64,000 bases of DNA from Alicyclobacillus sp. (GTDB lineage: Bacteria > Bacillota > Bacilli > Alicyclobacillales > Alicyclobacillaceae), in contig JAIMBT010000003.1 in the NCBI GenBank assembly GCA_023511295.1, forward strand, positions 1 through 64,000, in the 5' to 3' direction. Numbering within the stretch: the stretch's first letter is position 1; each line of letters starts with the position of its first letter. Positions 35,063-43,557 of this stretch are shown one piece after another. A model generated the notes under the pieces. That model saw nothing but the letters and a program-made list of their open reading frames with translations. It was not told the origin of the DNA and did no database searches. The position numbers and the translations under genes are program-made.

Positions 35063-36715
35063 TCACGACAGCCCGGGCGGCCGCCGCGCTGCTCTCCCTG
35101 CCAAACGCACCAGTCGACCCAAACTGCCGGGAGACAGAATGGACGCATAGGTGGCGGCCATCACAACGGCGGCGCCACAGAGCAAGACGGCACTGGAGCG
35201 TCCGTTTACGTCGTCTGACCCGAGCCGGTGCGCCAGCAGCCCGGCGGCCGTCGCCAGGACCGCAACGGCGGCGTTGCCGATGGCTGTTCTCCACAGGCGG
35301 CGCAGGCGTAGAACGGTAGGCTGTGTGAGTCGCTGCCGGGCGAACCGCCACAGGATAGGCACGGACACCGCGCCGTTCAGGAACGCCCCCAGTCCCAGTG
35401 TCACTGGACCGAGGTGCGGCGTGACCAACCAGTCAAAAACGATGTTGACCGCGCTTCCTGCCGCTGCAGCCGCAAGTGGGACCCCGAGCTTTCCGGCGGC
35501 GGCGCACAGTCGAAACAGCAGGACACCGAGTGCCTGCATGACAATCGCCACGCTGTATCCGCCGAGGTAAGCGCTGGTCCAGTGGATGGACTGGACGGTG
35601 AACGCACCACGGCCGAGCAACAGCGCCACGAACGGAAGGCGCAAGACGTAGAGTGCGATGGAGACCGGAAGGCAGACCTCGATGCACCACTTGCAAGCGA
35701 TGGAGAGCAACCGGGCCGCCGTTCCGTGGTCGGAGCGGGCAAAGGCGGCCGCGAACGCGGGTACCGTAAACGTCGTCAGCGAAGAGACGAAAACCCAACT
35801 GGGTACCATCTCGATGCGCAAGGCGTACGTGAGCGCGGCCAACTCTCCCACCGCCAACCCGGAAGCGGCGCGCCGTTCGACGAGCCCGACCATCTGTGCA
35901 AGCGACAAGTAGCATGCGTAGACAAGCGCCATTTTGACAAACGTAGCATAGGGTGGATGCGCTGTAAAGTCGGAATCGGTCGACTCGGCGCGCAGTTGGG
36001 CACTTCGCGCGAACGCTTGGCGGCGGGTGTGCACGCCATCCCAAGCGAGGAGCAGCGTCATCAGCAGCACCGCGCCGCTCACCGCGGCGCTGAGCACGCG
36101 CGCCGTCGCGTGGGCGGACAGTCGACCGTGCCACGCCGCCCACGCGCAGGCCAGGATGCCGAGGTTCATCACCAACGGGCTCGCTGTACAGAGCGTAAAT
36201 CTCCCCAGAGACTGCAGGGCACCCGCCAACAGGTAGTAAACCGGGTAGAGCAGCGCGATGGGCGCCAACCAACTGAGCAAGGAGGCCGTCGGAACCCACT
36301 CGCCCGGAGCTTGAACGGAAAAGCGCACCAGAGGCTGCCGGAGCGCCACCAGCACGAGCGCCAGAACCGCTCCGATGCCAACCACCGTCCACCCCGTGCG
36401 GCGGAAGAGGCGCGAGAAGCCGAGCGCACCCGCGCGGGCACGGACGGCGCTGAACTGGGCACTGGCGACCACGCTCAGCGCATTGCCCAAGATACCTGCA
36501 CCCGCGGCGTCCGCCAGGAAGTAGGCGCCCGCGTAGGCGTCCCCGAACAAGCCCGTCCCCAGAACCGCCGCGACCGCCAGGTCCTTCCCATAGCCTGTCA
36601 CGGCCACCAACGCGTTCAGAGCGACGAGCCAACCCACGGTGCGGCTCGGCTGGCGTGCCAAAACTGCTCCGGCCGCGCCCACGCCCGACCGCTGCACCTC
36701 GACGTCGCTCGGCAT
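35063..36715 (-). CDS. MurJ/MviN-like lipid flippase
   Basis: A 550-residue polytopic protein of the MurJ branch of the MOP superfamily, with about 14 membrane segments. The N-terminal membrane part begins VGWLVALNALVAVTGYGKDL, with GLFGDAYAGAYFLADA, and the inner segments show LPFVALLLGRGAFT, the pattern typical of MviN/MurJ. ATG 36715 follows GAGGGGGG by about seven bases. Flippase genes of this type in polysaccharide clusters move lipid-linked sugars across the membrane. A second export candidate, the PelG-like protein, is encoded in the same run, so the locus has two possible exporters. Confidence 0.83.
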   Translation of the reverse strand: MPSDVEVQRSGVGAAGAVLARQPSRTVGWLVALNALVAVTGYGKDLAVAAVLGTGLFGDAYAGAYFLADAAGAGILGNALSVVASAQFSAVRARAGALGFSRLFRRTGWTVVGIGAVLALVLVALRQPLVRFSVQAPGEWVPTASLLSWLAPIALLYPVYYLLAGALQSLGRFTLCTASPLVMNLGILACAWAAWHGRLSAHATARVLSAAVSGAVLLMTLLLAWDGVHTRRQAFARSAQLRAESTDSDFTAHPPYATFVKMALVYACYLSLAQMVGLVERRAASGLAVGELAALTYALRIEMVPSWVFVSSLTTFTVPAFAAAFARSDHGTAARLLSIACKWCIEVCLPVSIALYVLRLPFVALLLGRGAFTVQSIHWTSAYLGGYSVAIVMQALGVLLFRLCAAAGKLGVPLAAAAAGSAVNIVFDWLVTPHLGPVTLGLGAFLNGAVSVPILWRFARQRLTQPTVLRLRRLWRTAIGNAAVAVLATAAGLLAHRLGSDDVNGRSSAVLLCGAAVVMAATYASILSPGSLGRLVRLAGRAARRPPGLS

Positions 36716-36741
36716 CCCAGGCCCCCCTCGCGTGATACCTG

Positions 36742-37629
36742 TCAATTCCCCGCGGACGCAGTCGAATCCTGCCGCCCGCCGATAGAGACATCCGGAAACG
36801 AATGGGTCGCCACCCAGTCGCACAGCCGGATGAATCGAGACGCCGCCAGCAGCGCGTGGAGCCTGTCCTCGGTCCGCTGCAGTCCGTGGTAGTGCGCGAA
36901 CCGGACCAACGGGCTGCAGGGCAGCCGCGGCTGACGGGGGTCCACCTCCCACGGGTGGACGTACACCATCGCCGGCGCCGTCTGGTTGTGCCAGGCGACC
37001 AGCCGCCGCAGGATGGCCGTCGGCCACACCCGGAGATACAGACCGCCGGCAAACGGAATCCGCAGCGGTCCTCGGCGGATGACGGTGGACGGCACCTCCA
37101 CCAACTCGAGCCGAACCCCGCCGATGACCGGGTGGAACGGTTCCGTCGGCGCTTGGGGAAATCCCGACAGCGGCGTCCGAAATGGCTGCAAGCTGGAGTC
37201 GACGCGGTACCCGACTTCCTCCAAGGCCTGCAATGCGCGGACGTTTTGCGGCGACAATGACCAGGACGGAGCGCGAAACGCTTGCACCGCGCACCCGGCC
37301 AATTGTTCCAACAGGTCCTTCGACCAGCGGGCGTCCGCGGCAATCTCCTCCAAGGTCATCCGCGTCCACATCTGATGCCATCCCCCGTGCGATGCCACTT
37401 CGTGTCCACGGGCGGCAATCTCCCGCACCAGTTGCGGGTGTTCCTGGGCGACGCAGCCGAGGACGAAAAACGTGCCTTTGTGCTGGTACTGATCAAACAG
37501 GTCCAAGAGCCGCAGGGTGTTGTCGACGACTCGGTCCGGGAAGGTGCACCAGGTCGAGATCGGAAAATCGAAATCGCTGGTCTGGTACCAATCTTCCACG
37601 TCCACCGTGAGCACGTTGTCCACAGCCAT
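36742..37629 (-). CDS. Polysaccharide deacetylase (XrtA/DUF3473 type)
   Basis: A 295-residue NodB-fold carbohydrate esterase, family CE4-like. The N-terminal LTVDVEDWYQ carries the catalytic Asp. GHEVASHGGWHQMW supplies the two metal-binding His, and FRAPSWSL the third motif. The C-terminal part, with GLYLRVWP and MVYVHPWEVDP, fits the DUF3473 extension seen in exosortase-linked deacetylases. No signal peptide is visible, so deacetylation may take place on a cytoplasmic, lipid-linked intermediate. In Pel systems the deacetylase is part of PelA; here it is a separate protein with another architecture. ATG 37629; the gene lies 26 bases before the flippase gene. Confidence 0.88.
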   Translation of the reverse strand: MAVDNVLTVDVEDWYQTSDFDFPISTWCTFPDRVVDNTLRLLDLFDQYQHKGTFFVLGCVAQEHPQLVREIAARGHEVASHGGWHQMWTRMTLEEIAADARWSKDLLEQLAGCAVQAFRAPSWSLSPQNVRALQALEEVGYRVDSSLQPFRTPLSGFPQAPTEPFHPVIGGVRLELVEVPSTVIRRGPLRIPFAGGLYLRVWPTAILRRLVAWHNQTAPAMVYVHPWEVDPRQPRLPCSPLVRFAHYHGLQRTEDRLHALLAASRFIRLCDWVATHSFPDVSIGGRQDSTASAGN

Positions 37630-37644
37630 CTCCCCTTTGTCACG

Positions 37645-38943
37645 TCAGCGGTGAATCAAGTCGCGCCACGTGTCCGGCCGCAACGCCAGGCGCGCGAGCG
37701 CCGCAAGATATCCGACAGTGGGTAGCGGGTCTCGCCAGGACAGGATATCGTCGCGGACAAACGTCGGCCGGTCGTCCGTCCTCAACAAAGACGCGCGATG
37801 GTCGTCGGACGCAGTCGACGGGCCCCATCCGGCTTCTTGCATCCGCCCCTCGCTGGACGCCGTCCACCGCAACCGCGCCCAGCGCGCCAGCGCGTCCCCC
37901 GGCAGCCAGGACGTGCAGCGCACCCCAGGTGGATACACGAACTGCTCCGACACCGGGCGTCCGAGGGCCACCTGGTAGTACAGCCACGGGAAGTCGATGC
38001 CCGCCAGAATCGCGCAGTGCAGCGAATTCCAAAAGCGCGTGTTTGCTTCCATGAACCGCAGATCCCCGGTTCTCCCGTCGCGCATGAACTCGAATTCAAT
38101 CACCCCGCGCCACCGCAGGGACTCCGCCATCCGCCGACACTGGTTCAGCAGCGGTGCATCGACCACACTCTCCTGTGCCGTGCTCGGACCGTGCGGGTAC
38201 GGGAAGTGGCGCAGCTCTCGCTGGATGAACCCGGCCACACAGTGGCTCGAGGCGTCGAGCAGCAAGCACACGTCGATCCGCTCGCCCGGCCACACGTACG
38301 TCTGCACCATCTGGCCGCCGTCCCCGCCCGCCCCGCGCTGCAGGGCTGCCTGCAGTTCGGACCCGGTACGAACGACGCGTAGACCGCGGGAACCGGAGCC
38401 GCGCCGCGGCCGGACGACGAGGGGCTGCGGCAAGCGCTCACCCGCATCCACATCCGCCCACCCAGGGCGGGTCCGGCCCTCGAGCCCGTGCCACGCCATG
38501 TCTTCCCCCGCATCACGCCACCAGGTCTCCGGCGGCATCAAACCGCAGGCCGCCGCGGCCGCCGCGGCCCGCGCTTTGTCCCGCATCGCCTCGTACGCGT
38601 GCTCGGGGGGCAGGACACACCGGATGGTCGACGACAGCTGTGCCTCGGCGCGAACGACGACGTCCATCGCGGCGTCGTCCATCCACAGCCACACCGCGGT
38701 GTGTCGTCGGGCCGTCGCCTCCACCCACTGCAAAAAGCCGGACGGGTCCCTCGCCGGGTCCGGATAACGGACCCCACCGGTGCAGAAGCGCGTCCACGCG
38801 GACGGATTCGGCCGGCCGACGGCCTCCGCCACGCGAACGGGGATACCGTGTCGACCCAGGCTGCGCGCGGCAGCCAGCGTCTTGCGCAACAAGCCGTCCG
38901 TGAGGAAGACCGGCACCGGGGTTGACGGCGTCTCCATTCGCAT
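37645..38943 (-). CDS. ATP-grasp enzyme of an exopolysaccharide locus
   Basis: A protein of about 432 residues with a pre-ATP-grasp N-terminal domain (PVFLTDGLLRKTLAAARSLG) and an ATP-grasp core. It has the ATP-contact strand PLVVRPRRGSGSRGL, the lid region MVQTYVWPGERIDVCLL, and the metal-binding FMEANTRFW. ATP-grasp enzymes ligate a carboxylate to an amine or thiol; in polysaccharide loci they may attach amino acids or modify sugar acids. The substrate is unknown. Two ATG starts (38943 and 38937) are possible and the ribosome site is weak. It starts four bases after the stop of the upstream membrane-protein gene. Confidence 0.78.
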   Translation of the reverse strand: MRMETPSTPVPVFLTDGLLRKTLAAARSLGRHGIPVRVAEAVGRPNPSAWTRFCTGGVRYPDPARDPSGFLQWVEATARRHTAVWLWMDDAAMDVVVRAEAQLSSTIRCVLPPEHAYEAMRDKARAAAAAAACGLMPPETWWRDAGEDMAWHGLEGRTRPGWADVDAGERLPQPLVVRPRRGSGSRGLRVVRTGSELQAALQRGAGGDGGQMVQTYVWPGERIDVCLLLDASSHCVAGFIQRELRHFPYPHGPSTAQESVVDAPLLNQCRRMAESLRWRGVIEFEFMRDGRTGDLRFMEANTRFWNSLHCAILAGIDFPWLYYQVALGRPVSEQFVYPPGVRCTSWLPGDALARWARLRWTASSEGRMQEAGWGPSTASDDHRASLLRTDDRPTFVRDDILSWRDPLPTVGYLAALARLALRPDTWRDLIHR

Positions 38944-38947
38944 GCAC

Positions 38948-40909
38948 CTACTTCGTCTGTGGAATCGCAATCTCGTACACGATGAGGTTTTGATCTTCGT
39001 AGTAGACGTGAAGCGGATGATAACGCGCGTACGTGGTGAGCCACGTGCGCAGTGCCCTCTGGTCCTTGTACCGCTGCGCGTACAACGGTGCCTCGATGGG
39101 ATAGATGGAATTCGTCGGGCTGACCTCGAAGATCCGCTTTGGGTAGTAGATGAACACGTACGGCGCGAGTTGCGGGTCGCGCTGCGACTGACCCACCTTC
39201 GTGAGCGGGGGCTTGGCCGGATCGTACGTTTTCACAAACTGGCCGATATCCATGCGGTATCCGTTGCCGAGGACCAGCGCGTACTCTTCGTTGTTGGCGA
39301 CGAGCATGTAACCGCGGTACCGGAACGCCTCGTTGATGCGCAGGTAGACCGATACATCGTCCGCGAACTGCAGTTTATAGGGCACAATCGGCTGACGTCC
39401 CGGGCCGGCAAGAGAGACTGCGAACAGCCCACTCGCAACGCCAAGGCGGAGCCAAGGCAGCCGTCCGAGGACGCGTGCGTAGGTCATCAACACATGGACG
39501 GCGAGGCCCACCACCAGGGGCTGTACGATGGCCCACATGTCCAGCGCGCGTGCAATCAGAACCACGCTGTGGGTGACCGGGCCCCCGGCAAAGTACACGA
39601 GGAACATCGCGAGTCCGAAAATCCCGCCCGCCACCCACACCCGGTGCGGCCCACGCCGCAACACTTCGCGCGCGGAAGCGGCGAGTAGCACGGCGATGGC
39701 CGCAACGCCCAACCAGTCGGTGGCATTCAGTGCGGGCGTCGTCACGGCCGTTGTCGCCGTCGCCCCGGCGAAGGACGTGCCGCTCGAATTGAATCTCCGC
39801 CCAAGCGCGTAGCCCACGACAACCGGGGCCACCGTGACACCGGCAGATGCCACGCCCCGCATCACCACCTGCCACGTGCGCCGCCGAATGAACGGTCCCG
39901 GCAGGCACCAGTGCGCGACGAGCACAGACCCACACCCGATGAGCGCGAGGATGTAGGCCAAGGGATGGGTCAGCCCGGTGACATAGACCCCGGCCGCTGC
40001 GGTCTCCAGGTCCACCGGATGGCCAAATTCGAGAAACCGGTCGAGAAACACAAGCGACGGGAGCACAAACACAAACCCGAACTCCTGCGAGTTGGTTGCG
40101 GCCTGTCGAACCCAATCGCCGCCGAGCAACAGGTAACCGAACAGGCCGTACAGCAGCATCCCGACCAGCGGCGCATCGCGACGGCCGGTCCAACGTTGGA
40201 GCGTATAGAAGATGCCGAGGGTGATGAACACCGCGTTCAGCGGACCGACGTACTTCAAGATGTACAGAGCGTCGATGAAGGCGAACTTGCCGAGGATGCT
40301 CATGTAAAAATACATACCCTGGGGGTAGATGCCATCGTGAAACAAGATCCGCTCGTCCACGTACTTCATCCAGGCGAGCGTCACGTACCCATCCGACATC
40401 GCCGGCGCCGGGTTGGTCAGCGCATCGGCGCTCCGGACGTACACGACCATCCCCAGCACGGCGAGCACCAAGCAGACAAACGCGACATCGACCGGGCGCC
40501 ATCCCTTCCGCCGCGCGCGAAACCGCCCGCCCCACTCGCGGACGGACAACCGGGCACGGCGCCACGCCCGCGTCAGCAGGTAGCGAGATTCGATGGTGTC
40601 GTAGAACAGCGCCATCGCGGTGGCTCGCACGGTATGGCGGGTTGGTCCACTGCGGCTGCGCCGGAACAGCGCCACGAGCAGGACCACGCCGAGGAACCCC
40701 AGCGCTTCGTAGAGCTTCAGGATGAGCAGCACGTAACCCCACAGGATGACGAAGCACACCATGCGGATATAGCGAGAGATGGCGTCGTCCAGTCCGGAGC
40801 CCGGGGCGGCCCGAAACAGCCACCGCGGCATCAGCACAAACACGAGGACGAACGACAGACCAAAGTGGAACAGGTGAAAGGCTTGGTTGGCCAGCGATGA
40901 GTACGCCAT
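38948..40909 (-). CDS. Large membrane protein of the exopolysaccharide locus, GT-C-like
   Basis: A 653-residue protein with some 13-15 membrane segments. A basic cytoplasmic loop (90-135) lies after the first segments. The extracellular-side loop after the segment near residue 165 carries LTNPAPAMSDGYVTLAWMKYVDERIL, and the C-terminal 140 residues form a soluble domain (EEYALVLGNGYRMDIGQF, YYPKRIFEVSPTNS). The layout recalls GT-C fold glycosyltransferases, but no DxD-like catalytic pair can be assigned with confidence. I do not recognise a named family. The gene is packed between the ATP-grasp and PelG-like genes, so a role in polymerisation or modification of the polysaccharide is likely by context. 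Confidence 0.65.
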   Translation of the reverse strand: MAYSSLANQAFHLFHFGLSFVLVFVLMPRWLFRAAPGSGLDDAISRYIRMVCFVILWGYVLLILKLYEALGFLGVVLLVALFRRSRSGPTRHTVRATAMALFYDTIESRYLLTRAWRRARLSVREWGGRFRARRKGWRPVDVAFVCLVLAVLGMVVYVRSADALTNPAPAMSDGYVTLAWMKYVDERILFHDGIYPQGMYFYMSILGKFAFIDALYILKYVGPLNAVFITLGIFYTLQRWTGRRDAPLVGMLLYGLFGYLLLGGDWVRQAATNSQEFGFVFVLPSLVFLDRFLEFGHPVDLETAAAGVYVTGLTHPLAYILALIGCGSVLVAHWCLPGPFIRRRTWQVVMRGVASAGVTVAPVVVGYALGRRFNSSGTSFAGATATTAVTTPALNATDWLGVAAIAVLLAASAREVLRRGPHRVWVAGGIFGLAMFLVYFAGGPVTHSVVLIARALDMWAIVQPLVVGLAVHVLMTYARVLGRLPWLRLGVASGLFAVSLAGPGRQPIVPYKLQFADDVSVYLRINEAFRYRGYMLVANNEEYALVLGNGYRMDIGQFVKTYDPAKPPLTKVGQSQRDPQLAPYVFIYYPKRIFEVSPTNSIYPIEAPLYAQRYKDQRALRTWLTTYARYHPLHVYYEDQNLIVYEIAIPQTK

Positions 40910-40969
40910 CCCATCCCCCTCGGCACCCTCGAGCAGGTTCCTGTGTCTCCCCCCGCTCGGAACGAGTTC

Positions 40970-42568
40970 TCACGACAACAGGTACAGGTGATAGTCGAAG
41001 CGGCGCATGACGCGCCGGATGTTGCGGCTGGTGAGGATGGCAAACAAGACGCTACCCACGAATACACCCCACACGGCATCCGCGTATCCAAACCACCGAC
41101 TGAGCAGGAAGCCGACACCCATGTTGGCCGCCACCGCGATGGCGAGAGGCCGCACGACCAGTTCCGGGCGACTGAGGGAAAACATCGTCACGGCATTCAG
41201 GAGCCCGAGGGATAGGATGCTGTACGCGGCGAGCCCGACGGCGAACACGTAGTTGCTGTTCGGGGTCAGCGACACGGACTGCGGCAACCGCATCAGGTAG
41301 TGGTCCAGCAGCCACTTGACCCCAAAGTAGACAAGCAGGGCGCTGCCGGTCGCCACCACGGCCATCCAGCGGATGCCCCGTTGGTAGGCGCGGAGGAAGC
41401 GGCGGTTCATCACCTCCGACTGCTGGCTCGCATAGTGCCGTTCCGCCTCCAGCGCGTCGTTCATCCAGCGAGAAACCAACACCTCACTCAGCCCGAGCGG
41501 CAGGACCAGCGTGACCAGCGCAAAGTCCAGTCCGACCTCGTAATCGCCTCGGAACCAGATGAAGTACGCGACACCGGGCGCATTCGTGGACCAAGCGATG
41601 ACGCGGTCGACGAAGAGCAACAAGAAGTACAAGCAGCCGTAAACGAAGTACGGCAGCGTCGAGTAGACCGAGATGCCGACTCGCGGCAGGTGCGGCTGGA
41701 TTCCGTGTTCGAGTCGGTTCGGCGACCGTCGAAACAAGTATGCGACGACCAGCAGCCCCACCACAGAAATGCAGGTCATTGCCGCCAACTGCGCGACGAT
41801 GATGTTCAGGTGCAAGCGGACGAATGCCACCCAGACCACCATAATCCCCGCCACGAGCAACCCGGTGAACATCAGCTCGCTCTTCAGTACGTACATGACG
41901 GTGACCGACAGCCAGATGGCATTCAGCACCACGTAAAACGCCAGCGTAACCCACAACATCCCCGGCGGCAACACAGGGAACAGCGCGTTGACGCCGACCA
42001 GCAAGCCCGAAACTCCCAGCGAGGTTACAATCCCCGCCGCGATGTGGTGAAACGTCACCCGCTGCGCCATCTTGTAATACTGTTGAAAGATGTAGAAGAA
42101 CGCCCGCCGCGCGATGGCCTGCATGAAGCCACCGACCGTCAGGAAACTGAGAATGGTTCCGATGGCAATCGCCGTCGCCAGGTTGACTGGTAAAAACTGA
42201 TAGGACCAGAGAGAGAAGTGCAAGGTCAACATCGAAACGATGGAGAGCACCATCGGAAGCGCGAACACGATGCCGCGCAAAAACTGGCGCGTCGCCTCGG
42301 CGAACCGGCGCCAAGCCGACGCGGGCACCACGTAGTCGCCGCTGCGGACGTCAATCGCCGGTCGCTCCAGTTCATAGAGGCGGCGAGCCAAATCGAACAC
42401 GTCTTCGGCGCCGTAGCGCTGCCTGGCGCGAGCGTCGGTCCAGCCGAGGGACTCCAACAAGGCGGTCACTTCGTACACGTCCTCGGGATGCAGGTGCAGT
42501 TCGTGGATTGCGTCCAGTAAAGGGGCCCAGTCCGCTTCGTCGTGGCGCAACCGAAACTCGCGCGGCAT
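40970..42568 (-). CDS. pelG: PelG-like polysaccharide transporter with N-terminal extension
   Basis: A 532-residue protein whose residues 85-532 form about 12 membrane segments in the PelG pattern of the MOP superfamily. Examples are FALPMVLSIVSML, YFVYGCLYFLLLFVDRVIAW and YEVGLDFALVTLVLPLGLSEV. PelG moves the growing polymer across the membrane with PelD, PelE and PelF. Unlike the Pseudomonas protein (about 456 residues) it has about 85 extra soluble residues at the N-terminus (LHPEDVYEVTALLESLGWTDA), possibly a docking domain. ATG 42568 shares one base with the stop of the preceding gene (TAATG). The name is by similarity of pattern and by its PelF neighbour. Confidence 0.75.
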   Translation of the reverse strand: MPREFRLRHDEADWAPLLDAIHELHLHPEDVYEVTALLESLGWTDARARQRYGAEDVFDLARRLYELERPAIDVRSGDYVVPASAWRRFAEATRQFLRGIVFALPMVLSIVSMLTLHFSLWSYQFLPVNLATAIAIGTILSFLTVGGFMQAIARRAFFYIFQQYYKMAQRVTFHHIAAGIVTSLGVSGLLVGVNALFPVLPPGMLWVTLAFYVVLNAIWLSVTVMYVLKSELMFTGLLVAGIMVVWVAFVRLHLNIIVAQLAAMTCISVVGLLVVAYLFRRSPNRLEHGIQPHLPRVGISVYSTLPYFVYGCLYFLLLFVDRVIAWSTNAPGVAYFIWFRGDYEVGLDFALVTLVLPLGLSEVLVSRWMNDALEAERHYASQQSEVMNRRFLRAYQRGIRWMAVVATGSALLVYFGVKWLLDHYLMRLPQSVSLTPNSNYVFAVGLAAYSILSLGLLNAVTMFSLSRPELVVRPLAIAVAANMGVGFLLSRWFGYADAVWGVFVGSVLFAILTSRNIRRVMRRFDYHLYLLS

Positions 42569-43515
42569 TACACGTCCGCCTCGTCGAGCACCATGTTCAC
42601 AATCAAATCAACAAGTTTCCCTTCCCGCTCGGCCATGCCAATGGCCGACTCCGTGATGACGTCGCCCCGCCGCAACAAGAGGTTCCCGCGAGCGTCCAAC
42701 AGGTCCTTGCCCGCCCGCTTTCCGACGATGTAGCGGTACTTCATCCGGTCGACCTCGCTCGCATCCCCGCGCGGCCACGAAGCCTGCTGGACAGGCGCCG
42801 ACGCAACGCCCGGCGAAGTCGCCGGTCGCGCTTGGCCCTGCTCGGACGCAGCGGTCCGGCTGGCGGCCGCAACCTCGTCCTGTCCGTCGACGACCACAGG
42901 AACATCGCCCGGTCCGGCCATCCTCTCTGTCGGGGCGGGCGGCACGGGAGCTTCCTCCCCGCGCACCAGCGCGATGGCGGCCCGGACGTCCTGCAGCAAT
43001 TGCTCCAAGTCGGCCAGGGACACCTGCATCATGAGACGACGGATTTCCCGCAATGCAGGGGACGGTGCAGGCGTAACCCGCTCGCCCACCGGAGGAGTGG
43101 CCACCGCACGCTGTTCCCGGGCATCGGGTACGAAGATCCGAGCTCCCGGCGCCAACCTGGTCCCCACATCGCTTTCCGCCCGTGCACCAACCGACCCCGT
43201 CCCCGCGTGGTCCTGCAAGCTCCATGCGGCCCGGGTCCGACGCGCGTCGTCGCCGTTGTCTCGACCGACTCCGTCCATCTCCGAGCCCGAGACGGGCAGA
43301 TGACGGCCGGTATCCGACGCGTTCAGCGACGTCCCCGAGGCTTCCGCAGGCGCTCTCGGCGGCGGGTCCGACAGCAGCCCCGATTCCCCTTGCAGCGGGA
43401 ACAGCGTGAACGTCCGAGGGGGCGCCACGCGCAAGGGGCGGCTCGGCACTTCCGCGCGCGGGCGCGTCAACGCCTCGATGTGCCGTTCAATCTCACTCCA
43501 CATATGCACCCCCAC
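42568..43515 (-). CDS. Hypothetical protein between PelF and PelG, disordered with conserved C-terminal module
   Basis: A 315-residue protein. Residues 1-250 are Pro/Ala/Gly/Arg-rich and mostly disordered, apart from a short helix (EIRRLMMQVSLADLEQLLQDV). The last 55 residues form a compact module (KYRYIVGKRAGKDLLD, NLLLRRGDVITESAIG, AEREGKLVDLIVNM). This resembles small modules found at the N-terminal edge of signalling and polysaccharide proteins, but I cannot name it. GTG 43515 has GGAGG seven bases upstream. It takes the place where Pel loci usually carry an accessory or membrane protein. A scaffold linking PelF and PelG is an inference. Confidence 0.6.
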   Translation of the reverse strand: MGVHMWSEIERHIEALTRPRAEVPSRPLRVAPPRTFTLFPLQGESGLLSDPPPRAPAEASGTSLNASDTGRHLPVSGSEMDGVGRDNGDDARRTRAAWSLQDHAGTGSVGARAESDVGTRLAPGARIFVPDAREQRAVATPPVGERVTPAPSPALREIRRLMMQVSLADLEQLLQDVRAAIALVRGEEAPVPPAPTERMAGPGDVPVVVDGQDEVAAASRTAASEQGQARPATSPGVASAPVQQASWPRGDASEVDRMKYRYIVGKRAGKDLLDARGNLLLRRGDVITESAIGMAEREGKLVDLIVNMVLDEADV

Positions 43516-43557
43516 GGTACTGCCTCCTCCGGTGCCAGCGGAAGCCACTCCGTCCGC

